Shown here: in pieces, positions 8,918 to 18,273 of the stretch
Position numbering within the stretch: the stretch's first letter is position 1
Layout of the letters: every line of letters begins with the position of its first letter
Assembly (NCBI GenBank): GCA_016934675.1
Contig: JAFGSJ010000152.1
Coordinates: 29,199-93,198, forward strand
Reading direction: 5' to 3'
DNA: 64,000 nt
From: a bacterium
GTDB lineage: Bacteria; CSSED10-310; JAFGSJ01
Position numbers and translations under genes: made by a program
Notes under the pieces: generated by a model
What the model saw: the letters and a program-made list of their open reading frames with translations, nothing else
Databases searched by the model: none
What the model was told of the DNA's origin: nothing

Positions 8918-10885
8918 TCAGGATATCTTTTGGACCGTGTCTTTTCTGCCCGTGGTAGTATCCAATAAAAAAAAGCCCCCGACAAAAAAGACGATACCTA
9001 GGACGGTACTGCTCGTCAGAGAAAATTCTTGAACGAAAAAATGCAGCACCGTATCCTGAGTTTGAGACAGGAAGGTCAGGAGAACATTGTGCACCGTATG
9101 CAGAATGATCGACAGAAAGAGTGAGCCGGTCTGCAATCGAATATAGGTATAGACAAAGCCGATACAGGCGGTCGGTATCAAACGATAGATATTGAAATGA
9201 AGGAGACCAAAGAGTATACCGACCATGAGGACGACCCGCCATTTATTCCAGGTGCGTGAAAAAGCCCCGGTCAATGTCCCGCGAAACAGGATTTCTTCGC
9301 AGAACCCGGCCGAGAGTCCGAAGGTCAGGATGGTCACCCAGGCGGGATAATCCGAACCGAACAGGGCCTGGGAGAAATCCTCGAAGAACGATTTGGGAGC
9401 GGGAATCAACCAGTTTTGAAAAGTCATGATCAGCGGTAATGAAGCCAGCAATCCCAACTCGAACAGCAAAGCCGCGACCAACTGTCTGACCCGAAAGGAT
9501 CTCAGTCCGAGAAATGAAATGTACTCAAATCTGTTCATTCTGACGAAGAGCAGGGCCGGCAAGGCGATCAGAAAAATCTGGGTCAACCATAAGCCGATAA
9601 TCAGGTCCTTTTGTTGGACCAGTGAACCCAAAAAATAGATCAGCAGGAAAACGATACCGAAAAGAATGAAAGCCTGCTTCTGATAGTTCCGGCTTTCACT
9701 GGGAATGACGAGCCTGCTGCCCGGCAGGATTGTTTCACGATCAAGAATACGGGCAGCCAGACGCAACAGGAAAAACGCATAGACACAACTGCTGATAAAG
9801 GCGATTGTCAGGCTGGGCCAATGATAAATGCCCGACAACACCTCCTTGATGGCAATCGCCAATGAGCTGACCGGGACGAGACAGATGAATGAGGCAAGCT
9901 TGATGTTAGGCATCAGGGCCGGGACCGCGGGAAGCATGCCCAACAGGACGAAAGGCATCACGTAGTATTGGCCTTCCTTGAAGGTGTCAGCGTAGCTGGC
10001 AATGATCATCAGGGCCGCGCTGAAAAGCACCGACATGGGCACCGTAAACAGCATCATCAACACAACATCGCTCAGCCCCAGATTGAAAGCCACGCCTTTC
10101 ATGAGCGGAATATCCATAATATTCAGGACCAGGGTCAGGTAAATGCCGAAAAGATTGATAGCCGCCGAAATGCACGCGATAAAGCACACCACCAGAAACT
10201 TGCCCCAGATAATGCTTTCCCGACCGATGGGAGCCAGGAGCAAGGTCTCGAGCGTGCCCCTTTCCTTCTCGCCCGATATCAAATCAACGGCGGCAAAGGA
10301 CGCCCCGGACAGAATCATCAGGATCATGAGCAAGGGGACTATTTTCCCGGCCAGATACCCGCTTTTCTGGCGATCGGTCGAAATATCGACGATGTTCGTC
10401 TCGATCATTTCGTCGAGATTATAGGCCAGGCCATGCTGGTTGAAGGTCGCCGTGATATATTCGTTCTTGCTGTCCTCGAGGATCGTCTTGACTTTGCTCA
10501 GGGCCTGTCGGGAGAGGTCCTCGACCCCGGAAAAAGACAGCATGACCAGCACCGGCGATTCGCCATGCTTCGGACTGCATTCAACCCAGAGATGAATATC
10601 ATTCTTTTCCAGGGCTTGCTCAGGATTCGGGACATCAAGGACCTTGATCTTCTGCTCGCTTTCCTGAATCGATCTCCTCAACCAGTCCGTTTCACCGGTT
10701 AAAGAAATGTTCAGCGACTCTTGTTCGAGCTTGTTGAGTTGGGTGGTCATCAATCGATTGACCCCACCCAGGATGAGTGGATAGATGAGTATGGGCAGGA
10801 CAATGGCCAGGAAAATGATGACCTTTTCCTTCATCAGGTCCCGCAATTCCTGAAGAAAGATGATTCTGATCTCAGACCATCTCAT
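8918..10885 (-). CDS. ABC-2 (NatB-like) permease fused to CPBP intramembrane protease
   Basis: 655 residues in two parts. Residues 1-400 form an ABC-2 type permease of the NatB class with a large extracytoplasmic loop between TM1 and TM2. The C-terminal part (about 420-655) is a CPBP/CAAX-type membrane protease with EEILFR (about 530), the second motif around LLHFN (about 563) and HTVHN (about 596), so the metal/acid catalytic set looks intact. The start overlaps the end of the ATPase gene by 14 bp, implying coupled translation. Such fusions are a known annotation class of unknown substrate. It probably works with the neighbouring ATPase and second permease as one exporter. Confidence 0.9.
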   Translation of the reverse strand: MRWSEIRIIFLQELRDLMKEKVIIFLAIVLPILIYPLILGGVNRLMTTQLNKLEQESLNISLTGETDWLRRSIQESEQKIKVLDVPNPEQALEKNDIHLWVECSPKHGESPVLVMLSFSGVEDLSRQALSKVKTILEDSKNEYITATFNQHGLAYNLDEMIETNIVDISTDRQKSGYLAGKIVPLLMILMILSGASFAAVDLISGEKERGTLETLLLAPIGRESIIWGKFLVVCFIACISAAINLFGIYLTLVLNIMDIPLMKGVAFNLGLSDVVLMMLFTVPMSVLFSAALMIIASYADTFKEGQYYVMPFVLLGMLPAVPALMPNIKLASFICLVPVSSLAIAIKEVLSGIYHWPSLTIAFISSCVYAFFLLRLAARILDRETILPGSRLVIPSESRNYQKQAFILFGIVFLLIYFLGSLVQQKDLIIGLWLTQIFLIALPALLFVRMNRFEYISFLGLRSFRVRQLVAALLFELGLLASLPLIMTFQNWLIPAPKSFFEDFSQALFGSDYPAWVTILTFGLSAGFCEEILFRGTLTGAFSRTWNKWRVVLMVGILFGLLHFNIYRLIPTACIGFVYTYIRLQTGSLFLSIILHTVHNVLLTFLSQTQDTVLHFFVQEFSLTSSTVLGIVFFVGGFFLLDTTTGRKDTVQKIS

Positions 10886-11642
10886 GGTTCTGTTCCCGCT
10901 CAGCCTGATTGATCAAGTAAATGAATATATCTTCGAGAAACTTCTGACCGGTCAGGGTCTGCAATTCCGATAAACTACCCGTAGCATGGATGCGCCCGTC
11001 ATGAATTATCGCGATCCGGTCACATAGTTTTTCCGCCTCACTCATGATATGGGTCGAGAAAATGACCGCGCGGTTTTCAGCCCGGCAATTCTGGATGAAT
11101 TTCATCATGACGCTGGTTACCAGGATATCGAGTCCCACGGTCGGTTCGTCGAAAACGAGTACGGGCGGATCGTGGACCAGGGTCCGGGCGATGGACACTT
11201 TCTGTTTCATGCCGGTCGAAAGACGATCAGACCTGACCCGGGCAAACGGACCCAGCTCGAATAGATCGATCAGCTTTTCAATGCGCGATTTTAACTCATT
11301 GCGAGGTACGTGGTTCAATTTGCCAAAATACTCGAGAATTTCCACAGCAGTCATGCGCGGAAAAAGCCCGGTCGTGCTCGAGAGAAAACCGATCGAGGCC
11401 CTGACCTGTTCCGGCTGACGCATGATATCATAACCATTGATCAGGGCCGTGCCGGATGTCGGTCGGATCACCGTGGACAGCATCCGTAAGGTCGTGGTTT
11501 TTCCCGCTCCGTTCGGACCAAGTAATCCAAAAATCTCACCCCGTCTACAGCTGAAGGAAACATTATCCGCCGCACGAACCTCGCCGCGCTGCCGATCGAA
11601 ATAGATTTTGCTCAATGCTTGTGCCTCGATCATGTCAGTCAT
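10872..11642 (-). CDS. ABC transporter ATP-binding protein (NatA-like)
   Basis: A 256-residue nucleotide-binding subunit: Walker A GPNGAGKTT, signature LSTGMKQKVSIART, Walker B VLVFDEPTVGLD and an H-loop at STHIMSE. The ATG at 11642 is preferred to the track's GTG at 11654 because GGAG lies 7-8 nt before it and it overlaps the preceding permease stop as ATGA. It sits between two ABC-2 permeases and very likely powers both or a heterodimer of them. NatA relatives drive Na+ or drug/peptide export; the substrate is not evident. Confidence 0.93.
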   Translation of the reverse strand: MTDMIEAQALSKIYFDRQRGEVRAADNVSFSCRRGEIFGLLGPNGAGKTTTLRMLSTVIRPTSGTALINGYDIMRQPEQVRASIGFLSSTTGLFPRMTAVEILEYFGKLNHVPRNELKSRIEKLIDLFELGPFARVRSDRLSTGMKQKVSIARTLVHDPPVLVFDEPTVGLDILVTSVMMKFIQNCRAENRAVIFSTHIMSEAEKLCDRIAIIHDGRIHATGSLSELQTLTGQKFLEDIFIYLINQAEREQNHEMV

Positions 11643-12880
11643 GGCTTTCTCCACAATCTGATTCTAGCAAGTAATGAGGTCGCTTTTTTTATGGTTTCTG
11701 TTTTTTCACCCCACAGGGTGTTCTCATTCTTCAAACGAGAACTGGCCGCCCAAAGGACCACTCCGGTATAGACCGTGAGCGACAGTAGGACCAGGGCAAT
11801 TTTGTCCCACTGATAAATATTATTGAGTAAATCCCTGAACATCAGCGAGGCGTTAGCCACCGGGACCAGGGCTATGCCCGTGGTCAAAGTTATGCCCGGC
11901 AGGGCCGAAATGATCGCGGGCTGAAACGAAATAATGAAAAAGGGCGTGACATAACTCTGTCCCTCGCGAAAATTACGAGCGTACGAGGCGATCAAAATGC
12001 TGGCTGCTCCAAATCCAGCCGCAATGATGATCGTCGTCAACAGGACCAGTGGGAGTGAGCGGAGTGGTATGGAAAAAGCGGCATTGCCCTGATTCCCCAT
12101 CAAAAAAATCGTATGACTCGCCGTCAATCCTAATGCGGCAATATTCAAGAATACAGCCACAATACCGGCCAGAACCACCGCTCCAAATTTGCCCAACACC
12201 AAACTGAAACGCGAATTTGGAGTCAGAAGCGTGGTTTCGAGGGTCTTTCGTTCACGCTCGCCCACAATGACATCGATCGCGGGATAGAGTGTGCCCATGG
12301 CCGCCATAATGATAATCATCATCGGCAACAAATGCCCTAAAATATAGATACCCATCTGTTCGCTAGAGGCGATGTTGTGTGTTTCAATCTGAAAGGGTTC
12401 GACTACAGTTTCCGGCAACTCATGGTCCAGAGCTAGAAAAAGTAGGACCAGTTCCCGAAACTCGGTCATTACTCCCAGTACCCGCTCTTTGGCCGTAACC
12501 GAATACTCGTTGGCCTGATCATACTCGAGCCGCATTCTGAAACAGGGCGAAGCTGGATCATAATATACATCCTGAATATCCAAGACAGCATCGACACCAT
12601 CTTTACCGATCCGAGCATGGCCCGGCACCACCTCGATCATGTCAGTCGTTTCGAACAAGGACATGAGTTCCGGAGCACTTTCTCCGTTGAGGACCGCCAC
12701 TTTCGAATTCTGGTTCTCGACCGCGCCCCGCTGCAGAAGCATGACCTGATTCATGACCCAGAAAGTGATCGGATAGAGAAAAATGGGTAGAACGATACTG
12801 TAAATCACAATGTTCCGATCACGGACGAAACAAAGCAATTCTTTGAAAAAAACGACGATCACATCGCGGACAAATGACAT
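11639..12880 (-). CDS. ABC-2 type (NatB-like) permease
   Basis: A membrane protein of about 413 residues. The N-terminal cytoplasmic stretch FFKELLCFVRDRNIV leads into TM1, then a periplasmic domain and five further TM helices with the block GERERKTLETTLLTP, typical of the NatB/ABC-2 family. The track's TTG start at 12949 adds residues unlike family N-termini; ATG 12880 has GGAG/GGTGGT upstream, while ATG 12913 is an alternative. It partners the NatA-like ATPase through an ATGA overlap. It differs from the other permease in the cluster by lacking a CPBP domain. Confidence 0.88.
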   Translation of the reverse strand: MSFVRDVIVVFFKELLCFVRDRNIVIYSIVLPIFLYPITFWVMNQVMLLQRGAVENQNSKVAVLNGESAPELMSLFETTDMIEVVPGHARIGKDGVDAVLDIQDVYYDPASPCFRMRLEYDQANEYSVTAKERVLGVMTEFRELVLLFLALDHELPETVVEPFQIETHNIASSEQMGIYILGHLLPMMIIIMAAMGTLYPAIDVIVGERERKTLETTLLTPNSRFSLVLGKFGAVVLAGIVAVFLNIAALGLTASHTIFLMGNQGNAAFSIPLRSLPLVLLTTIIIAAGFGAASILIASYARNFREGQSYVTPFFIISFQPAIISALPGITLTTGIALVPVANASLMFRDLLNNIYQWDKIALVLLSLTVYTGVVLWAASSRLKNENTLWGEKTETIKKATSLLARIRLWRKP

Positions 12881-12951
12881 GAACACCACCACTCCACGGA
12901 CAAGCGAGAACATGGTTGTCTGAGTCTCGATTTCCCCGGCTTTCTCCAAAA

Positions 12952-13491
12952 TCAGAAATAGACCAGAAAACCGACATCAGCCCAGAGACCGTTCCAGTCC
13001 TCAATATCGCTCGCCTCGATCTCCGGTTTAAAATAGACCCAGCGCAAATCACCATAAAAAGCGATATACTCGGTCAGGGGTAACTCGACCCCGGCACCAC
13101 CATGCCAGCCGAACTCGTGCCCATCATCTTTAATGACAGGTGTATCATAGTCGTAATGATACCAACCGGCCCCCGCATTCAGATACAGTTCGAGTATCCT
13201 CGAGGGAATGAGGTAAATCAATAAAGTGGCCTGGACCGGGTAGATGACCATCTCGACATCATTGTCATACTCTTCCTGATAATAATCGATCGAACCCTCG
13301 ACTGCAAATGTATCACTCAAACGAAACCTCAACTGCAAACCATAAAAAATGGTATCCTCGAGGTCCTGAGGTTCCCAGCGGGCCAAATGTCCACCAAAAC
13401 CGACCTGACCGACATGCGGTGATTGGGCCAGGGCCGACAAGGGCATAAAGAACAGCATCACAACACCGATAACCAGACACAATGATTTCAT
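12952..13491 (-). CDS. Outer membrane beta-barrel protein (porin/OmpW-like)
   Basis: 179 residues with a clear signal peptide (residues 1-22, ending LSALAQ) and alternating aromatic beta-strand patterns ending in VGFLVYF, the C-terminal aromatic signature of outer membrane proteins. The size fits an 8-stranded barrel. An excellent ribosome site (GGGAGG) precedes the ATG and a near-consensus promoter lies upstream. It is first in a minus-strand cluster with the NatAB-like exporter, which suggests a shared envelope function, but barrel proteins are poorly specific by sequence. Confidence 0.8.
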   Translation of the reverse strand: MKSLCLVIGVVMLFFMPLSALAQSPHVGQVGFGGHLARWEPQDLEDTIFYGLQLRFRLSDTFAVEGSIDYYQEEYDNDVEMVIYPVQATLLIYLIPSRILELYLNAGAGWYHYDYDTPVIKDDGHEFGWHGGAGVELPLTEYIAFYGDLRWVYFKPEIEASDIEDWNGLWADVGFLVYF

Positions 13492-13550
13492 GTAGTAACC
13501 TCCCGAATAACCGTTTGTTCTTCTCTGTCTGTGGGACCGTACTATTTCTT

Positions 13551-13579
13551 ATTATATTATTCCTCAATCTCCAGTTCAA
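13551..13579 (-). promoter_or_regulatory. Promoter of the OMP/ABC exporter cluster
   Basis: On the minus strand TTGAAC, a 17-bp spacer and a perfect TATAAT lie about 60 bp upstream of the barrel-protein start. No other gene start is nearby on that strand. Confidence 0.7.
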
Positions 13580-13715
13580 GTTCGGCATTGAATCTCGCGT
13601 TTTCTGTGTGTTTTTGTGTCAATCGCGACCCAACGAATTCAATACAATTCATTCAATGAAATGTGAGGTGAGTGGCTGTGCAGGGGAGCCCTCAGAAATG
13701 ACGGTCCCACCGCAC

Positions 13716-16175
13716 TCATTGGACCCGAAACCGCAGATCGCTCTCGACCGACAATTCATTCAACCTTAAGCCACCCTGGGGATAACGGTCCTTCATGCTG
13801 AGCCAGAAATGGGTCCTGTGCTCGGGTGGAGGGCCACTGAGCGAGAGAACGACCAGATATCGGTTTCCTCGGGCATTGTTCACTCGATCGAATCTTACCG
13901 TCAACCAGTCTGCATCACCAATTCGCTCAAATGTCTGCCTGACCGTCTGCAGCAGCGATTCTTCCTGGCCCTCCATTATGTACAATCGGGCTGTCAGGCT
14001 GAATGAAACCCTTTGATAACGGGTCGCGATCTGGACCGAAAAACGATCAAACGCATCACATTCGGTAGAAAAACTCTGGCCAATCGTCTCGATCGTATGC
14101 AAAGAAGGGCTGAGAACGTCATACATGTTTTGTTCGGCACAAAACGCCGTGATGTGAAAAGCCACACTCTTTGAGGGAAACATATCGCCATGTAAAGGTA
14201 TACGAGCCGCCTTTTTTTGGCCCAGGTCCTGTTGGGCTTGTTTGATATTGCCCCAGATTGCAATTTGATCCGGTTCAATTTCGATGGATTGTCGATAATA
14301 GTGCAAGGCTTGATGATAATCCTGAAGCTCCATAAACAGGTTGCCCAGAAGAATAAAAATATCCGGATTGTCTGGTGCCAATTCCGCGGCCTGCCGCAAA
14401 GCGGATTCAGCTTCCCCGACCTGACGCTCCTGAAGATAAATCCTGCCGAGCAACTCTTTGATATGGCCGGAAAAAGGTCTCCACTTGTCAGCTTCAACGA
14501 GTAATTGTTTGGCACGATCCAGATTATTTTCCCTGTATTCGACCTGGGCCAGCGAATAATGCGTCAGGGGATAATGGGGATTGATACTCAGCACTGCGTG
14601 AAAAAAATCTCGGGCAGACTCGAGCCTGTTCATGTGAAGAGCGACAGCTCCCGAAGCACTCAAGATGTCTATATCGTTGGCATTGATTCGTACGGCCCGG
14701 TGCAGTATTTCATCCGCCTGCTCGTATTCATGCTGCTCGATCAATCCTCGGGCTGTTTTGAGAAGAATATCAGCCCGATAGCGGGAAACGATGCCGGGTA
14801 TGGAATACACGACGATCGAGCCGATCATGATTAGGAAAACGCACATGGTCAGGATTGTCTGCACTTTTCCGGAGACCACGGGTTGTTTCGGACTGGTAAC
14901 CGTGTCCGCATAAGCTATGATCAGGGCACAGCCGAACCAGAAAATGGTCTGGGTACTCAAAAACCGAAAGCTGACGCTGACCCAATTCTGGACCAGTATG
15001 GCGCCCAGTCCGATCATGATGCCGAGTATCGGGAAATAACCCTGATCGATATCCTGTCGCACGATTCGCCTGAAACCATAAAGAAGTGCAGCCAGACAGG
15101 CCAGGAATGCCAGCAATCCTGTCAGCCCGTTTTCGACCAGCAGTTCGAGATACTCGCTATGTGCATGCTTCAGCATGGTCATAGTGGTAAAGGGCGGGAC
15201 CCGATATAATTCTGCCAGGTGATATTGGGGAAAAACAGCGGAAAAAGTGCCGGTGCCAAACCCCAAAACGGGTTTTTCCATCAAAGCCGGGACCAAAGAC
15301 TGGTATATCAAAACTCGCGATTTAATGCTGGTTTCGTTTGCATCCCGCAATGCACAGATTCGAGTCACCAGATCCGTATGCATGATGAACATCCCGCCGA
15401 CAATACCAATCGTCAGCAGTATGAGTATCACTGGCCAGACTCCATTCTTTAAAAATCGGTATGTCTTTTTAAAAAACACAAACGGCATAAAAACGATGAT
15501 CAGTGACAGCAAAGCACTACGGCAACGTGTAAGCATCAGGCACCAGAACGACAGAAATAGCAACGCTGTGCCGGATACCCGCATAAACACCGACGGCTGA
15601 CCCAATTGACTGAATAAGAGAACGGGAATGCTGAAAATCAACCAACTTGCATAGAAATTCGGGTGACCGAATGTCGAAAAAATCCGCCCCTCGAAACCAA
15701 GCCATGGGACCGGGTCCAATCCATAATGTTGACCTATTCCATACAATCCGGTTAATCCTGAAACAAGATAAATGACCATGACAAAAAAGCGTAACCGTTC
15801 GAGGCCGACCTGAGACCGGGCCACGATCATTACCAGGATCAACAGGGGAATCGTTGTGACAAGATACGAAAGAGTGAGGAGAGGATACTCTGAACAGGAC
15901 AACGAGCCGATCTGTATACCGAAATACAGCAGAAAGGGATAATGAATAAAGGAAATTGCGAGCAGACGTTCCCTGACTGATCGCTCGGATATCGCCAGAC
16001 AACCGACCAGACCAGACCCGCCAACCAATACCAGGCTTTTTAAGAGATCGGGCTGGTTCGCACTCAGCGAAAAGGTGAGCATGACTAACACAAAAATGAT
16101 ATTTAACAGCCACCAGACCGATAATGACAAAAAGGTGGATGAGCCCTGTTCCCTTAAATGTGTGGTTTTGTTCAT
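13716..16175 (-). CDS. O-antigen ligase-like polytopic protein with C-terminal TPRs
   Basis: 819 residues. About 11-12 transmembrane helices (20-470) include the Wzy_C/O-antigen ligase region with FSTFGHPNFYASW and GFGTGTFSAVFP...HAHSEYLELLVENGL. The C-terminal third (about 495-650) carries TPR units, then an uncharacterised beta-rich tail. Such proteins transfer or polymerise undecaprenyl-linked glycans at the periplasmic face; TPR-tailed versions also glycosylate pilins, so lipid-A core ligation is not certain. ATG 16175 is chosen over the track start because it overlaps the acyltransferase stop as ATGA, indicating coupled translation. Confidence 0.86.
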   Translation of the reverse strand: MNKTTHLREQGSSTFLSLSVWWLLNIIFVLVMLTFSLSANQPDLLKSLVLVGGSGLVGCLAISERSVRERLLAISFIHYPFLLYFGIQIGSLSCSEYPLLTLSYLVTTIPLLILVMIVARSQVGLERLRFFVMVIYLVSGLTGLYGIGQHYGLDPVPWLGFEGRIFSTFGHPNFYASWLIFSIPVLLFSQLGQPSVFMRVSGTALLFLSFWCLMLTRCRSALLSLIIVFMPFVFFKKTYRFLKNGVWPVILILLTIGIVGGMFIMHTDLVTRICALRDANETSIKSRVLIYQSLVPALMEKPVLGFGTGTFSAVFPQYHLAELYRVPPFTTMTMLKHAHSEYLELLVENGLTGLLAFLACLAALLYGFRRIVRQDIDQGYFPILGIMIGLGAILVQNWVSVSFRFLSTQTIFWFGCALIIAYADTVTSPKQPVVSGKVQTILTMCVFLIMIGSIVVYSIPGIVSRYRADILLKTARGLIEQHEYEQADEILHRAVRINANDIDILSASGAVALHMNRLESARDFFHAVLSINPHYPLTHYSLAQVEYRENNLDRAKQLLVEADKWRPFSGHIKELLGRIYLQERQVGEAESALRQAAELAPDNPDIFILLGNLFMELQDYHQALHYYRQSIEIEPDQIAIWGNIKQAQQDLGQKKAARIPLHGDMFPSKSVAFHITAFCAEQNMYDVLSPSLHTIETIGQSFSTECDAFDRFSVQIATRYQRVSFSLTARLYIMEGQEESLLQTVRQTFERIGDADWLTVRFDRVNNARGNRYLVVLSLSGPPPEHRTHFWLSMKDRYPQGGLRLNELSVESDLRFRVQ

Positions 16176-17065
16176 TGATGCTGGTCTCGTGGTTGCGTTT
16201 TCCAGCGGCGATGGAACCAGAAATACTGGTCCGGATACGCCCGCACATTGTGTTCCAGAAGCTCGACCCACTGTCGGGTCAGAAAGCGGATTGATTCCTG
16301 GAGATCGCCCGGAGGCGGCGTTTCGATTGGATTGAAGGTGAGATCGTACGACCCGACTTCTTTTCGTCGGAAAAATACCGCAAACAATGGCGCGCCATGC
16401 TGGAGAGACAGGAGGGCAGGGCCGATATAGGTCGAGGCCGGTTTGCCCAAGAAATCGATGAAAATACCGTGATGTCTCGCATCCTGATCGGGAATGATGC
16501 CGATAAGTTCATTTTGGGCTAAAGCTGACGAGGTCTTCTCTTTATAATCCTCTATCTCGATCAAATTTCCGGTATGACGATGACGATGGCTCAATAGTAA
16601 TCGATCCACCAGGGGATTGGACATTTTCTTGTACAAGGTATGCATTTTGAAACCGAGTATTTTCAGGGAATAACCGACCAATTCCCAGTTACCAAAATGA
16701 CCGGTGAGAAGAATGGCACCCTTTTTGTCGGCCAGGGCTGCCCGCACTTGCTCATCGCCTCTAATCGTCACCTGCCGGTTGAAATCGAGACCGATTTTTG
16801 GCGAATGGATGAACTCGGCTATGAAATAACCCATATGAATGAAGAGTTGCCGCAACAGGTCTTCGATACGGTCCTGACCCCAGTCCTGACCTATGGTCAT
16901 CCGAATATTTTCCTGCGCTGTTTTCTTTAAGGAGGGCCCGAGTTTATAGATAGTCAGGGCCAGTCCTTTCCAGATGCGGGCAGAGAGGGATAACGGCATC
17001 AGGCCGAAGAACCCTAACAGCATTTTTACCGCCATATACTCAAGCAGATATCGGGCTTTTTTCAT
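16172..17065 (-). CDS. Lysophospholipid acyltransferase, LpxL/HtrB family
   Basis: About 297 residues. It contains the HX4(D/E) acyltransferase motif in LTGHFGNWELVGYSL and the family block IPDQDARHHGIFIDFLGKPA. In lipid A synthesis these inner-membrane enzymes add secondary acyl chains to Kdo2-lipid A; other members act on phosphatidylinositol mannosides or ornithine lipids. The Met at 17065 gives the usual family N-terminus (KARYLLEYMAVK). The track's TTG at 17101 includes a GGAGG inside the ORF, so the exact start stays uncertain. Overlap with the O-antigen ligase gene supports a joint envelope-glycolipid role. Confidence 0.9.
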   Translation of the reverse strand: MKKARYLLEYMAVKMLLGFFGLMPLSLSARIWKGLALTIYKLGPSLKKTAQENIRMTIGQDWGQDRIEDLLRQLFIHMGYFIAEFIHSPKIGLDFNRQVTIRGDEQVRAALADKKGAILLTGHFGNWELVGYSLKILGFKMHTLYKKMSNPLVDRLLLSHRHRHTGNLIEIEDYKEKTSSALAQNELIGIIPDQDARHHGIFIDFLGKPASTYIGPALLSLQHGAPLFAVFFRRKEVGSYDLTFNPIETPPPGDLQESIRFLTRQWVELLEHNVRAYPDQYFWFHRRWKTQPRDQHQ

Positions 17066-17150
17066 CAGGATCGCTTTCAGACTTGATTGCACGACCTCCA
17101 ATCAAATCAGTTCTGGTATTTGGATCGAGTCAACCCTTTTCCAGACCATA

Positions 17151-18062
17151 TCAGGCAAAGAGCTCGGTTTTATTGTCTCGGGTCACCCCCCAGGACATGG
17201 AGGGCGTATTAAACGCATGCCCAATGCGGCCCCGGGCATCGATACAGATCAGGCCACACGAGCATTTCCGACGTTCGAGTCGGGTGATGAGTCTGCGAGC
17301 GGCAACAGGGGCACTGTCCTGTTCGAGCATGGTAACCAGGCGGAAAGCCGCCATTTCACCGCAAATCGCTTCCCCGTGCCCAGTCAAGGAAACAGCCCCG
17401 GCTTTCGAGGCATAGGTCCCAGCCCCGATGATGGGCGAGTCCCCAACCCGCCCGGGCAGATGCAGAAACATTCCGCCCGTGGAGGTCGCCACGGCCAGGG
17501 CACCTTTATTGTCCCGGGCGACCGCCCCGACTGTACCCGGGCAATACATTTTCAGAAAATTCGGTACTCGTGGGAAAAATTTCATTTTTTGGGTCTTGGT
17601 AATTTTTTTGATGGTGCGTTGATAGAAGCGAACACGTTCATCGGTCAGAGGCTCATAATCGGGATAACCGAGTTTTCGGGCGAACAGGGTGGCGCCCTGG
17701 CCGACCAGGAGACGGTGGTCGGTTTTGATCATGACTTCCCGAGCCAGAACGACCGGGTGCTCGACTCGACTTATCGCGGCCACGGCTCCGGAACGACCGT
17801 CATCCGTCATAACCGCCGCATCCATTTCGACCTGCCCGGTCAATGAAGGGACCGAACCAGTCCCGGCATTGAACACCGAGATGGATTCGAGCATTGAAAC
17901 CGCTGCCACAACAGCATCAAGGGCGGACCCCCCCCGCTCGAGACAGACATAACCTGCCGCCAACGACCGGGCAATTCCCCGACGATGACGCTCGCGATAT
18001 TTGATCTGACCAGCCCCACCATGGACAATCAGGACCGGACTGAAACCATGCTTCCGGGCCAT
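17151..18062 (-). CDS. Isoaspartyl peptidase/L-asparaginase (Ntn hydrolase)
   Basis: 303 residues of the plant-type asparaginase family. The precursor self-cleaves to expose a Thr nucleophile, here the Thr of PGTVGAV (residue 177, close to Thr179 of E. coli IaaA). The substrate-binding GRVGDSP and the late SLTGHGEAI loop are also present. It degrades isoaspartyl dipeptides and asparagine. The start at 18062 has GGAG 8 nt upstream and a strong promoter; the track's 36 extra residues run across that promoter and are rejected. It is monocistronic. Confidence 0.93.
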   Translation of the reverse strand: MARKHGFSPVLIVHGGAGQIKYRERHRRGIARSLAAGYVCLERGGSALDAVVAAVSMLESISVFNAGTGSVPSLTGQVEMDAAVMTDDGRSGAVAAISRVEHPVVLAREVMIKTDHRLLVGQGATLFARKLGYPDYEPLTDERVRFYQRTIKKITKTQKMKFFPRVPNFLKMYCPGTVGAVARDNKGALAVATSTGGMFLHLPGRVGDSPIIGAGTYASKAGAVSLTGHGEAICGEMAAFRLVTMLEQDSAPVAARRLITRLERRKCSCGLICIDARGRIGHAFNTPSMSWGVTRDNKTELFA

Positions 18063-18090
18063 GTATTCGTCTCCTGTCAAATGCAGAACT

Positions 18091-18119
18091 ATTATAATCT
18101 GGTTACAATGACATTGCAA
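18091..18119 (-). promoter_or_regulatory. Promoter of the isoaspartyl peptidase gene
   Basis: On the minus strand TTGCAA, a 17-bp spacer and TATAAT lie about 30 bp before the start codon. Confidence 0.7.
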
Positions 18120-18198
18120 CACAATTGTTCCGACGATGGGAGCACACCATGAATCTGTAATCAGGGCCATATCGAGATCGGGGCTTGATTTGATAAAG

Positions 18199-18227
18199 TT
18201 TACAAAGCTTACTCAATAGGTTATACA
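18199..18227 (+). promoter_or_regulatory. Possible promoter of the TPR kinase gene
   Basis: TTTACA, a 17-bp spacer and TATACA lie about 45 bp upstream of the kinase start, back to back with the peptidase promoter on the other strand. Confidence 0.45.
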
Positions 18228-18273
18228 TAAAACAACCCTGGTCTTAAATTGTCTGACTGTGATGAGGTTGATC

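Noticed and set aside
8773-8985. N-terminal extension of glycogen phosphorylase in the ORF track
   Set aside because: Family members start near ATG 8772, which has a strong ribosome site.
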